From Acanthamoeba sp. SK_2022b (taxonomy: Eukaryota; Discosea; Longamoebia; Acanthamoebidae): 64,000 nt of DNA. The translations under genes and the position numbers were made by a program. The notes under the pieces were generated by a model, which was not told the DNA's origin, did not search any database, and worked only from the letters and a program-made list of their open reading frames with translations. The stretch is from positions 1 through 64,000 of the forward strand of contig JANDJZ010000092.1 in assembly GCA_027943245.1 (NCBI GenBank), read 5' to 3'. Shown one piece after another: positions 25,701-39,398 of this stretch (positions are counted from its first letter, which is position 1; the number at the start of each line of letters is the position of its first letter).

Positions 25701-28601
25701 AGTCGTGCGAGCATACGGTCATCGGCATAATGTTGGGATCGGCGCCATTGTTCAACAGGTAGCGAATCAGCTCCACTGACCCCCGCTCACATGCAGCATG
25801 GAACGGTGTTTCCCTCTGATGGAACAAAAACCACCACCATCATCAGATACCAATCCGTCACACTGCCTATGAAGCGCCAAGGGCCCATTAATTAAGATGC
25901 GGAAGGAGCGTACCGTCTAACGTGTGGTGGTGGTGGTGGGGGGGGGGCAAAATTGAGTAGATACGAGCAGGGACACGTGAAAGGAAGACGAGGGTGAGTG
26001 CAATGAAGGGAAAAGGTTGGTGCTCGGCAGCCGTACCATCTGTAAGAACACAAAGGTGTGATTAGAAAAGTTTTGTGACAAATCCACGGTCACACTGCTC
26101 ATGAGAACAGACGAGGGTGACATAGCCACGTACATCCTGAAGCATGTCAAACCAACCGCCACCGACCACAGGCACATAAAAAGCGCATGTCAAGGGTGAG
26201 CGTTCAAACAACCACGCCATTGGGATATCGATAGGTGCGCACGTACAGTCTGTCAAAAGAGAACGTGGTTAAAACAATGACACATTTACCACTACGCGTG
26301 GAGAGAAGGACACTTACCATCTGGAAGGTCGAGCGTCGCGAGCAAGGAAGAAGAGAAGTAGGAAAGATCAAAGATCAAATCAGTACAACGGAAGGAATAT
26401 AGCGATATAGCTGTGAAGCTGCTTCAAAAAGGTCGTACGCTCTGTACGCGTAGGGGAGAATAGAAAAGTGGTGAGTAAAAAAGATAGCTCGATGGTCAGT
26501 GGTAGCACATAGTAACTAGGGGAGCGTACATCATCCTGTGTAATGGATGAGGAAATGTGAAGAATAAGAAGCGGAGAGTGAGTTATATCCCGATTTGTGT
26601 TCAACAAGGCGACGATGGAATGAACATTAGGACGTACCAGCTGCACAAGGAAGAAGAGAAGTGAGAAAGAGCAAGATCAAATCATCGCGACGGAATATAC
26701 GTGTACCGTTTGAAAGTTCCACTAATGATTGGCGCAGACCAGGGATATTGTTGGGTGATGACCATGTCGTCAAAAACAAAACGAGGGCATGGGAGGTCAG
26801 TGCTCCAAACAATAAACGTTATAGGTGCATCTCCGCCACCTATCGGGGCCAATGTTGCAAATGATTCATGAGCCACTTACCCTCTAGAAAAAGGCGAGGG
26901 GAGAGAGAGAGAGAGAGAGAGAGGAAAAGGTGTCAGATTGACGTCGCCACTGCGCATTTCCTTGTACAAAAGGAAGAGCAAGAGAGGAATAGCGTACCCT
27001 CTGTGTAAAACGGGACCAATAGGCGTGTAGTGGAGAGTGATGAATTGAGGCGAGGAAACAGAACGAAAGAACGCAGCGATGAGCATCCAGACCGACGACG
27101 AAAAACGACACATCAACGACAACGAATCGAAGGACGTACTCCCTGTACCACGAGAGGAACAGTCAGGCACGTGCCGGCAAGCGCTTCAGTGGAGAGGAGA
27201 GGATGTCTACAACGTACTGTCTCGGCATTGACATCGGCTCCCTTTTCCACCAGCAGCCGAACCACATCGAGCCTGCCCCGCTCGCATGCCAGATAAAGTG
27301 GAGTCTGTGTTGGGGAGAAACCACCACACGTGCACGCTCAGCCTCAGAACACACGCAGATACAGAGATACGCTTTGAAGAAACGTACACGCTGAGCGTTG
27401 TAGAGATGCAGCCGAGAGGGGTTTCGATAATATGGGATGAGGGATGGCATTAACGCACGAGGTTAGTGAGGAACCTGGTCTCTCTACTCTAACCCCCCCC
27501 CTGAAGAAGGAAATGACGTACCTCCTACACTCACACACGAACGCACCACACACAAGTAACGTTAGGGTTGTCGTGGCGTTCCGGAGAAACAAGCTGGAAA
27601 GGATGATCAGTGGTTGCGCTGCAGCCTGATCCGATCATACCATTTCCTGGAGAGGAGAGGAAACACGAACATAGTTTCACGTGTCAGAAAACGTGTGAGT
27701 GCGCGAGCGAATAAATTGCCGAGTTGGAAATAAAACTTTTTCCGAGAAGTGGAGTGGCCACCGGGCCAATGCGCGCACGACGTTGCCTTTTTCAAGTTCC
27801 GTCCATCCCCGCACACAGGCACCACCCGCGCGCAGGGAGACAGGGAGGACACACACACACACACGTGTGGGCTCTGGCGTCTCGTGAGCGGGATGAGCGC
27901 ACCTCTGTCTGGTAAAGATGGTTGACGTCGGCCCCGAGGCTGATGGCTTCGGCCACGCGGTGCGGATCGTCGGCGATGATGGCCCTCTGGAGCTGCCGAA
28001 GCCTCGGGGTCGGCTCTTTCGCCTCTTTAGACCCTGCTGCGGTCTTTTTGCTGCTCTTGCTTTGCTGCTTCGTGGTCCCGTCGTCCTCGCGCATCTTCTT
28101 CTTCTTCTTCTTCTGCTTCTTGCCCTGCCCTCCGAGGTTCGCGGCACTGCTCTGGCTGCTGGTCAGTTTGAGCGTGCTGCCGATGGCGCTCACGTTGCTG
28201 AGCAGTTCCTTCTCCTTTTTCTTCGCTGTCCGGTGGCTGCTGATGTGCCCCTCCTCCTCCTCCTCCTTCTTGTTCATGTTCATCTCCGCCACTCTCCTCG
28301 CCTCCTTCTCTTTTTTCTCCTGTGTTTTGTCCTCTTGCTCAACAACAACTCTCTCCTTTTTGTTTTCTTCCTCCTCTGCCCCCAACGTTGCTTTCGTGGC
28401 GAGCTTGATGCTCCTCATCGTCTTCTTTTGGTCCGCTTCTTCGGCCGAGAGCGCCAGCCCTCGCATCGTTCGGCGACCTTGATTTCGCTGCTGCTGCTGC
28501 TCGCCCACACCACCGGTGCTGCTGCTGTTGCTGGGAGCTAACCTGCCAGCTGCACCCCCACCTTCATTCTCCTCTCCATCCCCCTCGCCCCTCTCCTTCA
28601 T
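19346..28601 (-). CDS. ROCO-family kinase: ankyrin-LRR-Roc-COR-kinase
   Basis: A spliced gene of many exons. Exon 1 (28601-27903, 233 codons) is Lys/Glu/Ser-rich and ends with an ankyrin-like repeat (AISLGADVNHLYQ). Ankyrin exons follow at 27304-27218, 25815-25717 and 25333-25250. LRRs are at about 25130-24770 (LDLSHNELTYLP, then LSNKRLKKVP). The Roc GTPase has P-loop GKENVGKTS (about 24590), GGQEVFY switch II and LVGTHID. COR follows at about 23640-22950 (HVMVSFFHDVGLLIHFEEAF), and a linker. The kinase has GEGGFGAVLKG and AVK (about 21290), VHRDVRSPNI, KVGDFG, LAPEV and a C-terminal RRPPFKAIVRQLE. Catalytic residues look intact. ROCO kinases signal in amoebae in chemotaxis and cytoskeleton control. 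Between ankyrin exons are serial micro-exons, reported separately. Confidence 0.85.
19902..19967. repeat. (CA)n microsatellite in kinase intron
   Basis: About 32 CA dinucleotides, immediately followed by AACCCGAAAAGGG. On the coding strand this is (TG)n near the 3' end of an intron between kinase exons ending LAR(H) and starting LAPEV. Confidence 0.95.
24722..24756. repeat. (GGTGC)n pentanucleotide repeat
   Basis: About seven copies of GTGCG/GGTGC in the intron between the LRR and Roc exons of the ROCO gene. No other function is visible. Confidence 0.9.
25419..27646 (-). other. Chain of in-phase micro-exons or recursive splice sites
   Basis: On the coding strand, a pyrimidine-rich tract and AG is followed after exactly 3 nt by GTACG or GTAAG at 13 places: 27522-27524 GAG, 27388-27390 CGT, 27140-27142 GGA, 26998-27000 AGG, 26881-26883 AGG, 26638-26640 CTG, 26439-26441 AGC, 26318-26320 ATG, 26247-26249 ACT, 26037-26039 ATG, 25914-25916 ACG, 25631-25633 AGG, 25419-25421 GAG. 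Two similar sites carry 6 nt (27641, 26530), one 15 nt (26707-26721) and one 18 nt (25510-25527). All are multiples of three and in phase with the flanking exons. Spacing is about 70-300 bp, mostly the size of ordinary introns here. Confidence 0.7.
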
Positions 28602-28947
28602 CTTCTTCTTTATGCTGCTGGGTTTAGTCTAGTTCGTGCCCGTCGCTGGCAAAACAATGTCGCGTCTGGCTTGCGTTGTTTTGTTCCCACTGTTCCTGTC
28701 GCCTTGGCACCTACTGGCGCTGGGAAGGCCTGCCCGAGGTGTGTGCCCCATACGCTGCTTTGGATTTTTAATTAATGTTACCCCCACTCCGATTGGCGGG
28801 GCAACCGTTGTCAATTTGCCTCGAGGTTTCGCGTACACCGCGGCGGCTATCGCGGGCCTCTGCCAGGAAACGCCTCTTCCGCCGGCGGAGGTGTGGGAAA
28901 GGGGTAGTGGAGGGGATGGCGTGGTGATGCTGAGGCTCTTCATCTCA

Positions 28948-29937
28948 TCATTCATGCAGTGGCAGAGTCTGGTAGCTGCTGTGCACCGAATCAAAGTACT
29001 CGCTCCGACGGCAGCAGAAGCACGCTGTTGTGGTGGGTGCAGAGAGAGATGGTAATGGTTGTGAGACGAATGGTGTGTGTGTGTGTGAGAGAGAGAGGAG
29101 AAGGGGAGAGACATGCACCTGCAAAGCACGGGAAGACACCTCGCTTGAGCCAGCAGAAGTAGGGGAGAATGACAAACGCATTGGCCGAGCCGAGCAAAGA
29201 CACCAATCCCACCGTCGCCCATCGTAGCTCCGGTGGCTGGCCACGGATCCAATACAGCGACGGCAGGCCGTGAGGGACTCACAAGCAAGCGGGCCAGCAC
29301 TGCAGTGCACAACTCGAGAGTGATGGTAAGGTGGAAGCGCCCGGGGGAAACGTACGCACTTATAGTCGGAGTAGAGCCAAAGGACACCCCACGAGCAATA
29401 CACAATCCAGAAGAAGCACGCCACGAAGGCAACCATGTTGCCGAATACCATCAGCCGCTTTCGCCACACTGGCTTGGCCAACACGTCCCACCTGATCTCT
29501 CACACAAATCATCACCGTAAGCACTCGACTGAGCGTAGGTAGCGACATGGAAAGAGATGGTGGTGGTGGTGGTGGTGGTGGTGGTGGTGCGCACGACCGC
29601 TTCAAGTTGAACAACAAGGTGAAGGGAGGGGCAATTACGAGTTACGCGGTGGTTTGGTGACCTTGTACAGGCCATACGGCAGCTGGAAGGTGTAGGCAAA
29701 GCCGTGCAAGAAAAGAGCAATGGCTGCCACCAACAGCCACAGCTTCAGCGGTCGCTGGCACTCGCTATCAACCACAACCCGAACAAACGTATCAGCATTG
29801 GACGACTTGTAGACGAAAGAGCGAAGATCCTAATTGTGCGTGCGTGAGGGGAGAGAGGAGCTTGCTCTAACCTTTGAAAGAACGCGACGTCAACGTAGAT
29901 GATGACTACCGCTAGCTGCGTGTTCGGCAGTCGAACG

Positions 29938-29977
<40 letters not shown>

Positions 29978-30583
29978 GCAAAATGAGAGCTGCACCAGGG
30001 CTTCGTGACGAGAAGGAGGGCGTACCGAGAAAGAGAAGAAAACACCAATCGTTGGATAGATGAAGTAATTGAACAAGCGGTAGCTTCGTTGCTTCTTCAT
30101 AAGTTGAACGTCGTCCTCCAACGGTGAGCACATCTTCATTTTTCCGATTTTTGGCTGCAGCGACGCACGTGAGTACATGGCACCACCACGATGTCTTTGT
30201 GTAAGCATAATGAGAAGACGTCTAAATCTTAACCCGATTGTGAAATTAAGGAGGAAATCACGATGAGCAGCAACGAATGAAATCGAGTACCTAGCAAGCG
30301 CGGAGAAACGAGACTCTACGCTCAAGGGTGCAAGGAGGTGGTGTCGAGGTTGGTGCACTACCTACCCCACAGACCACTTCTTCTTTTCGGACTGACGTTA
30401 TCTAAGTACACAATAAAAATGAATTACAGTTTCATAAACCTTCTCGCCGCGGTTTGCGTGCCGAAAAGCTTTACGAGCTGCTCCACCCGCACACGCACAC
30501 ACACACACAGACACACACAGACACAAGAAAGCGGAGGTGAAGATGCTGGGGACGAGCAAAGCTCAAATAACTTAGGTGGGTAG
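28948..30583 (-). CDS. Polytopic membrane protein, spliced, 5' end uncertain
   Basis: Several exons encode hydrophobic segments in order: FNYFIYPTIGVFFSFS (about 30060), LAVVIIYVDVAFFQ (about 29900), KLWLLVAAIALFLHGFAYTF (about 29730), FGNMVAFVACFFWIVYCSWG (about 29440), and LLGSANAFVILPYFCWL (about 29180). The last exon ends SYQTLPLHE at 28948. Five or more membrane passes are visible, and short cytosolic loops carry Lys/Arg. I do not recognise the family; a receptor-like or ER/Golgi multipass protein would fit. An exon near 30480 (QLVKLFGTQTAARR) may belong to it, but the first exon could not be fixed. It is tail-to-head with the RFX gene. Confidence 0.55.
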
Positions 30584-30670
30584 GAGATGATGATAACGTA
30601 ATTACAACAGGTTGATGGTTATATAGAGCTGGTCATAGGATGGCGAAGCGAAGTGGTTAGTCCACCATCA

Positions 30671-32919
30671 TCAGAAATTGCCTGTTTCCTCCTCGACGCT
30701 CTTCTTAGTTGGCGACGCCTCAGTCGAGGTCGAACCAGGGTAAAGCTGGTGTGGCGGGGACGAGGACGTGGTAGTGGCCGTGGTGGGAGCGGCGGCGTTG
30801 GCAGGGCCAGGAGAAGCGCCGCCGGAGGACGCGGCGGTAGCCGTCTGCTGGAATCCACCGCCGCCGGAGCCAGTCTGCGCATTCTGGATGAGGAGGGAGG
30901 GCAGGGTCTGGATGGGGATGGAGGGCAGGGTCGAGATCGAGGGTAGGGAGTGGATCTGGGGCGGCAGTGAGGACGACGAAATGGAGGGAATGGAGAAGCT
31001 GGTGAGCGCGGTGGCATTTGTACAGTGCGAGCAAGGGCACGGTGCAGCCACTTGCGGCAGTGAAAAGATGACGTAGGACGACCCGGGCGAGCCCGAGATG
31101 GGCGCCGAGAGCGCAGTATGTCCCTGGGGAGTGGCAAACTGCACGCCCTGTTGCGGGATGGCGTAGGGCGAGGAGGCTGTCGACGTGGGCGACGTCGAGA
31201 GGGAGGACGACGATGACCCGAAGGAGCTGTTGTGCGACACGGATCCGTGCGGATGTGGAGGCGAGTGGGCGCGCCCAATGCCGTGTTGTTGAGTGGTGGA
31301 AAGAGAGCGATGATCAGGAGGGTTGCTTTGTGACATCTCCATTGGCGCCCCAGATGCCGCAGAGGCGAAGGAGGATGTGGAGGAGTAATCGTACTCCTCT
31401 TTTCTTTCCTGCTCCTCTGCGGCGCCTCGCGGGAGGAGTGGATTGGACTTGATGAGCACGCTCTCGTCCTCCTCCATACAGCTCACGTTGATGTTCTCGC
31501 TCGCCGCATCCGAGTCTGCACGGCAGTGCAACGTACACACCAGAACGCAACACAACAGCCCCTGATTAGGCCTCATGGATGCTCGAGGATCGAGGATGCC
31601 ATGGCTGGGTTAATCACCTGTGGTCATTCGCTGGAGGAATGTGTAGCATTGCTGCGTGGCCCCGCGTGGCCCCTTTCTGTTGTATTTGATGTTCGGGAAA
31701 GCCCTGACAGCCGCCCGCGGCGAGAACAACACGAGAATGCGCGAGAGAGGGTGATTAGAACGATGAAGAGGAGAGCAAGGATACAATGTAATGGGGCGTA
31801 CCGTTTCACGATCTTGCCAAAGAACTTGTTTGTTGGAAAAAGAAAGAAGAATCAAAAGGGATTGTGGGGCGCGGCACTGTGAGTCACGCGCATCGGCAAC
31901 GCAAGAAAGCTTGGGGAGTACCGTGTGTGAAATTTTGGGCTCCACGCCTTTGTTTTTGCACACCCGCATGAAATGGTTGAACACGTCCCGCTTTGACGTG
32001 AACCCATTCGTACCCACGCGATAGTTTGCCCGCAACCTGGGCGGGCAAGCACACCAGCCACCATCGCGAGTTTGGGGCGTGAGGAGGCAGAAACCACTTC
32101 ACACAACACACACAACACACACACACACACATTTGGCCCTATTCAAAGAGCAAACCCAAGTGACAAAATTGTGGCCCAATCGCTTCGGAGCCCCTCTCGC
32201 CGACTGTGATCACAGGGCAGCACAGGCACTTGACTGGCCAAGAACGGCGAGGAGGGCCAAACGATGACAATTCCAACAACAAGACACACCCACGCACGTG
32301 GTAACGAACGCGTCTTCAAGAACTAATGGGGAGCGATATACCATTCGATGGCCTCCATGACCATGCGGCGCTTCTGTAGTTCCTGCATGACGTTGACGAC
32401 GAACTTCTCCTTCTCCTCCTCGGACATGCCGCGATCGGGCTGCCCCACCGCGAGCGCCTCCATGCCCAGCACCACCTCCCCGCTCCCCGTGAGCCCACCC
32501 TCGGGCGGCACGGCCAGAGCACGCCCCAGTCCCGACGTGTAGGCCGAAGCCGGAGACGAAACCGCCGATGACGACGAAGACGGAGGGGAGAAGGGCGAGG
32601 AGGGAAGCGACATCGCAGAGCCAGAGGTGGGCGTGGGAGCAGCTGTCAGCAAGGATGAGGCTGCTTGACTGTGCGCAGAGGCTGGTGGGGCAGCGGCGGC
32701 GGCGGCGGCGGCGGCTTGGGCAAAGTAGTGGAAGCCGCTCTGCTGCTGCTGCTGCGCCTGGGCTGCTATCGGAAGCGCAAAGGAGCCGCTGTTGGCGAGC
32801 GGGTGATTGACGCCGCCACCTGCAGCTGCAGCTCCCCCGCCGACTCCCACGCCACCGCCTGGCTGCTGCTGTGGGTGCAGGAGGTTTGGGTCAGGAGGAG
32901 CAGGCGGCGGTTGTTCCAT
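30671..32919 (-). CDS. RFX-family winged-helix transcription factor
   Basis: The RFX DNA-binding domain is split over exons. IEWYIAPH comes at the end of exon 1 (about 32330). Then NYRVGTNGFTSKRDVFNHFM and CKNKGVEPKISHT follow (about 32030-31925). Next is FFGKIVKR (about 31810), and then FPNIKYNRKGPRGATQQCYT (about 31700-31630), which matches the domain's closing F-P-N...R-x-G-x-R-G segment. Exon 1 otherwise is Pro/Gln/Gly/Ala-rich, and the last exon is Ser/Pro/Thr-rich without the dimerisation domains of animal RFX1-3. RFX factors bind X-box DNA; in amoebae they are linked to cell-cycle rather than ciliary genes. The start ATG is at 32919 and the stop at 30671. Confidence 0.82.
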
Positions 32920-33735
32920 CCCAAGCGTTTCGTTTTACGACAGACAATACGCGCCTCAGAGCTGCCCCCACACAAAAGTGGGAGCGCAAGTGGGCTCATT
33001 AAAGCAACCAAATTACGTGCCATGAATTCCACAAGGCCTGTTGCAGTTTAGCCTTCGAGGAAAGCTCGGATTTATCCTTTGGCCAGGACGGAATTATAAA
33101 CGGAGGACCAATCCGCCAACACGACCTCGGATCAAACAGGTTGGGTAACCGAACCATGTACCCATACACACGGTGCGTGATTGTATCTGCTTTGCGCAGG
33201 GTGAAGGGCAAGGCATGCTCTTTGTGCTGCCATTAGCGTTGCTCCCAGCCAAGGTAAGGATGACCCTGGAAGTGGTTTGTTTGCGGGCATCCGCAACCGC
33301 AATGTTGAGCTCAGTCACTCGACTTGAGAAGATACCACTCTCCGCATTGCGGTGATGATCAACTAACTCATCAACACCGGACGCATCGAATGGGGCCAAG
33401 ATTTTCGTGCTCTTTTCTTTTGCGACGCTCACCAAGAAAAACTGCTAAGAAAATCAACTGAAGAGCAACCGAACGAAGGGCGAAACTGGTCTTGTCTCCT
33501 CATTTCGGTATTGCCCGAACACCTGCAGCAGAACCACCACTGCTGCCCTCAAGACTCGCTCAGGTATGCCGCACGGCATGATCTTCACCTGCATCTCTTC
33601 TTGCTGATCTGCTCGCTCAAGCGTCCTTGTTATGATGAAAACTACGTAGTTAACTCATCACAACGCACAGCTGATCTAAACAAACAAACAAACAAACAAA
33701 CAAACAAACAAACACATCTTCACAGGACGCAAAAC
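32920..33735. other. Divergent promoter region between RFX and GPI genes
   Basis: About 0.8 kb between the two starts. It includes a CAAA/AAAC tetranucleotide run (33679-33712) just before the isomerase ATG. A minus-strand open frame at 33094-33435 has ordinary-looking sequence but no family, start context or splice partners that I could support. Nothing else was recognised. Confidence 0.45.
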
Positions 33736-36483
<2,748 letters not shown>

Positions 36484-36626
36484 GGCGCTTTGCGCTGGCG
36501 TCGGCCTGTGCGTTTCACTGCTGATCTCCACCGAGGTGAGAAATGCAGCAGATACAGGAAACCTCTTTTTTTCGTGAAGTTAAAAAAGAAAAGCCTTTTA
36601 AGGGTACCACACGAGGGCAGCAGTTT

Positions 36627-36636
36627 TATATAAATA
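36627..36636 (+). promoter_or_regulatory. TATA-box-like element before NADAR gene
   Basis: TATATAAATA lies 15-24 bp before the ATG at 36651 and about 150 bp after the GPI stop. Its closeness to the ATG implies a very short leader if it is a true TATA box; amoebal TATA boxes usually lie about 30 bp before the transcription start, so the start could be further inside. Confidence 0.4.
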
Positions 36637-36650
36637 ACATTGATAGAAGC

Positions 36651-37951
36651 ATGCAGTCAAATCTGACGCCCAAGACGACGGGGTTGACGCTGTTCTCGGA
36701 CCTGGGGCGCACCTACCAAGCAACGACGGTGGTGCCGTTCTACTCCCACACGCGCCGCGATGAGGTGGAAAAGGCCGTGGACGCCTCGCTCGGTATCGAC
36801 CGCCGGTGTTTTTCTAATCTGTTCCCCTGCGCCATCGCCCTGCCCGCTCGGTTGAAAGAAGTCAACGGTGCCCTTGCTTCTTCTCTCTCTCTCTCTCTCT
36901 TGCCTCATATAAAATTATAGGCGGTGTGCTCCCCGTGGTTACACTCACCTTCTCTGCTGCGCTGAACCGAAGGAGTGAAGCTGGTGCTGCACGACTGTCT
37001 GCTCGGCAAGGCAATGGCCTCCACAGAGAACTTGTTCCAGGCCGCCAAGTGCTCTCTTGAAGCCGATGCCAGGTGGGTTCCCTCCCAAGGAGACCACCAT
37101 GCGGGTGATCGCTTACCTTCGGCGCGTGTCTTAATGAAGGTTCTACTTCGAACTCAATGGCGGTGACGCTGCGCGCTACGGGCAGGGACGCATGTATCTG
37201 ACTGCCAAACAGAAGGTACAACACTGAACACATGACACATACACAATCATCCATCTGATTGCTTGCGTCGCGATGCTTCGTTCTCTGACAAATGCGCTTG
37301 TGTTGTGTTGTGTTGTGTTGTGTTGTGTTGTGTTGTGTTGTGTTGTGTTGTGTTGGGGATGATCGGCTCGGATTAGAGCCGGTTGATCGAGCTGGGGGTG
37401 GACGCGGAGGAGATCACGCAATCAGGGAAGGACAAGTTCAAGCGCACCCACACGGGTTATTGCCCAAAGCGAGACGACTGGGACAACATCAAGCCGCTGG
37501 TGATGCTCGTCGCCTTGCGCATCAAGTTCAAGGTATTATACGGGGTTATGCACCTTTGGGAACGCATTGCGGTCGCCGCACTGGAGCTCACTCGACTTCG
37601 CTGTCGTTCAGGAGATGGAACCCTTCAGGGAGTACATGGACAACCTAATCAAGTCTGGGCAGGATGTCTTCTTTGTTGAGCACACCAGAAACGACAGGTG
37701 ACTCCTTCTTCTGTGCTCACCGGCGATTTCTCCATATGGTAGAGTTCTTTGCTCAGCATGTAGGCCCCAACGGGGCTTGTGACATGGTGACACACAGGCA
37801 GTGGGGTGACGGAAATGACGGCAGCGGTCGCAACATGCTGGGCAAGCTCCTTACCCAGGTGTTCCTCGAGTTACGCGAAGGCAGGGAGTTCGACCTCGAT
37901 CTCGACTACCTCAACCGACCCAACACCGACTTTGTAGATTACTCGGCGTGA
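36651..37951 (+). CDS. NADAR-domain protein (YbiA-like N-glycosidase fold)
   Basis: Spliced gene. An N-terminal exon (PFYSHTRRDEVEKAV, then CFSNLFPCAIAL) is followed by the family's entry motif (ASTENLFQAAKCSLEAD), then KPLVMLVALRIKFK, LIKSGQDVFFVEHTRND and QWGDGNDGSGRNMLGKLLTQ. The last two are the hallmark NADAR segments (E-x-x-x-x-D...W-G-x-G-x-D-G-x-G-x-N-x-L-G). Members cleave N-glycosidic bonds of early riboflavin intermediates or of ADP-ribose on nucleic acids. Which reaction applies here is not clear. A (TGTTG)n repeat sits in one intron. It lies 168 bp after the GPI stop on the same strand and upstream of an RNA ligase gene. Confidence 0.82.
37299..37355. repeat. (TGTTG)n pentanucleotide repeat
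   Basis: Eleven copies of TGTTG in an intron of the NADAR gene, near its 3' end. Confidence 0.95.
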
Positions 37952-38129
37952 AAGATGGTGTTATCCGTCGTTCTTTTTCCTAGTCCCACGTTCGCATAAC
38001 GAACCCCCCTCCCCCTTTCTGGCAGAATTCCTTTTCGGGGTTAGTTTTGCTTACCCCTACGGCAGCTTCTGGTCGTCCAACGACTCCAAACCACGGCCGC
38101 ACCACCACCAGTTTGTTGTTCTGTCACCG

Positions 38130-39398
38130 ATGGATGATCCGGTCCCTACTCCAGCAACCAATACGCGTGCCGTGCACAGAGCGTGGCAGGAGTACCCCTC
38201 GCTCACTCCGCACCACCGAGTGAGCAAGCTTCATCCTAAGGTATCCCATTGTGTGGTGGTGGTGGTGGTGGTGGTGGTGGTGGTGGTGGTGGTGGTGGTT
38301 CGAGATCGATACAAGACTCACGGTGGGTATGTACTGTAGGACAGAGAAGCGAGGTGGGTCGTGCTGGAAAAGGTGCACGGCGCCAACTTCTGCTTCGTCG
38401 TGAATGACGCCGAGATTGTAACAGCCCGCCGCACGGCAGTGCTGCCTGCGCACGAGAGATTCTACTGCTGGCAGGAGGTCCTGGCCAAATATAGGCTCTC
38501 CCTCCAAGACCTCTACCAGCGCGTCCGTTCGCTCACCGGCCTCACCGACACCACCGAGTGCGCCGCTGACACACTTACAATAATCGCAATGGCGCGAGTT
38601 GTTGTTCACTTACCTGCACCCACCAGAGTGTGCGTGTTCGGGGAGCTGTTCGGAGGCAGATACCCTCACGCTGAAGTGGCATGGAAGGACGTGCCGAGGG
38701 TTCAAGAGGGAGTCTACTACTCCCCTGGAATCGACTTCATTGCGTTTGACGTGCAGGCGGTGCGTGCCAGCGGCCGCAGGGTGTGGCTGGGTTTCCGCCA
38801 AGCCACGGAGCTGTTCCGCGCCTGTGGCCTCTTTCACGCCGAGGCCCTGATGGAGGGCACATTGGACCAGTGCCTGGCCTTCGACATCCGCATCAACTCG
38901 ACCATCCCCGCCCGGCTCGGCCTGCCGCCGCTCAAACACAACCAAATGGAGGGTGTGGTGATCAAGGGCGTTAATACGATCCATTTGCTCGAGCTTGGCC
39001 CCAAGGGCGAGCCCGTGCGGGCCATCTACAAGAAGAAGAACGCCCAGTTCGACGAGGTCAACCCGAGAGGTGAGGAGCTCGATCACGGTGGTCCACCGGG
39101 AGGCAGCAGGAAGAAGCGAAGACAGAGGCGGAGAGACGAAGTAGAGAAGGAGATGGAGCGTTATCTCAACGTCAACCGCCTTCACAGCCTGGAGAGTAAG
39201 ATGGGCCCTGTGACCATGGACAATGCCGCGACTGCTGCTCGCGACCTGGCCGACGACGCACTGAAGGACTTCATCGCCGACAACTCCGACACGTGGGCCA
39301 GATTCGACCAGCGTGGCCAGGAGATAAAGCGCAAACACTTTCGGGCACGGACCAGCGAGTGGCTCAACGACCACCTTGCTCAGTCCTCTCCACAATGA
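38130..39398 (+). CDS. Rnl2-type RNA ligase
   Basis: ATP-dependent nucleotidyltransferase of the T4 Rnl2/editing-ligase group, which seals 3'-OH/5'-PO4 nicks in RNA. Exon 1 encodes the N-terminal W-x-E-Y-P-S-L segment. Exon 2 opens with motif I EKVHGANFCF (Lys is the adenylation site). Motif IIIa is FGELFGG, IV is EGVVIKG and V is AIYKKKNAQFDE; all key residues are present. About 60 residues follow with a basic KKRRQRRRDEVEKEME stretch, perhaps a nuclear or RNA-binding tail. The intron after exon 1 holds a (TGG)n run. A second intron near 38560-38625 is likely because that stretch reads poorly, though the frame stays open. Confidence 0.85.
38253..38299. repeat. (TGG)n trinucleotide repeat
   Basis: About 15 TGG units in the first intron of the RNA ligase gene. 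Confidence 0.95.

Noticed and set aside
33094..33435. Minus-strand open frame between RFX and GPI
   Set aside because: Composition is ordinary, but there is no recognised family, good start or splice partner; it lies in the divergent promoter region.
37299..38299. Simple repeats ((TGTTG)n, (TGG)n) as a CRISPR-like or phase-variation array
   Set aside because: They are pure microsatellites inside introns with no spacers and no coding effect.
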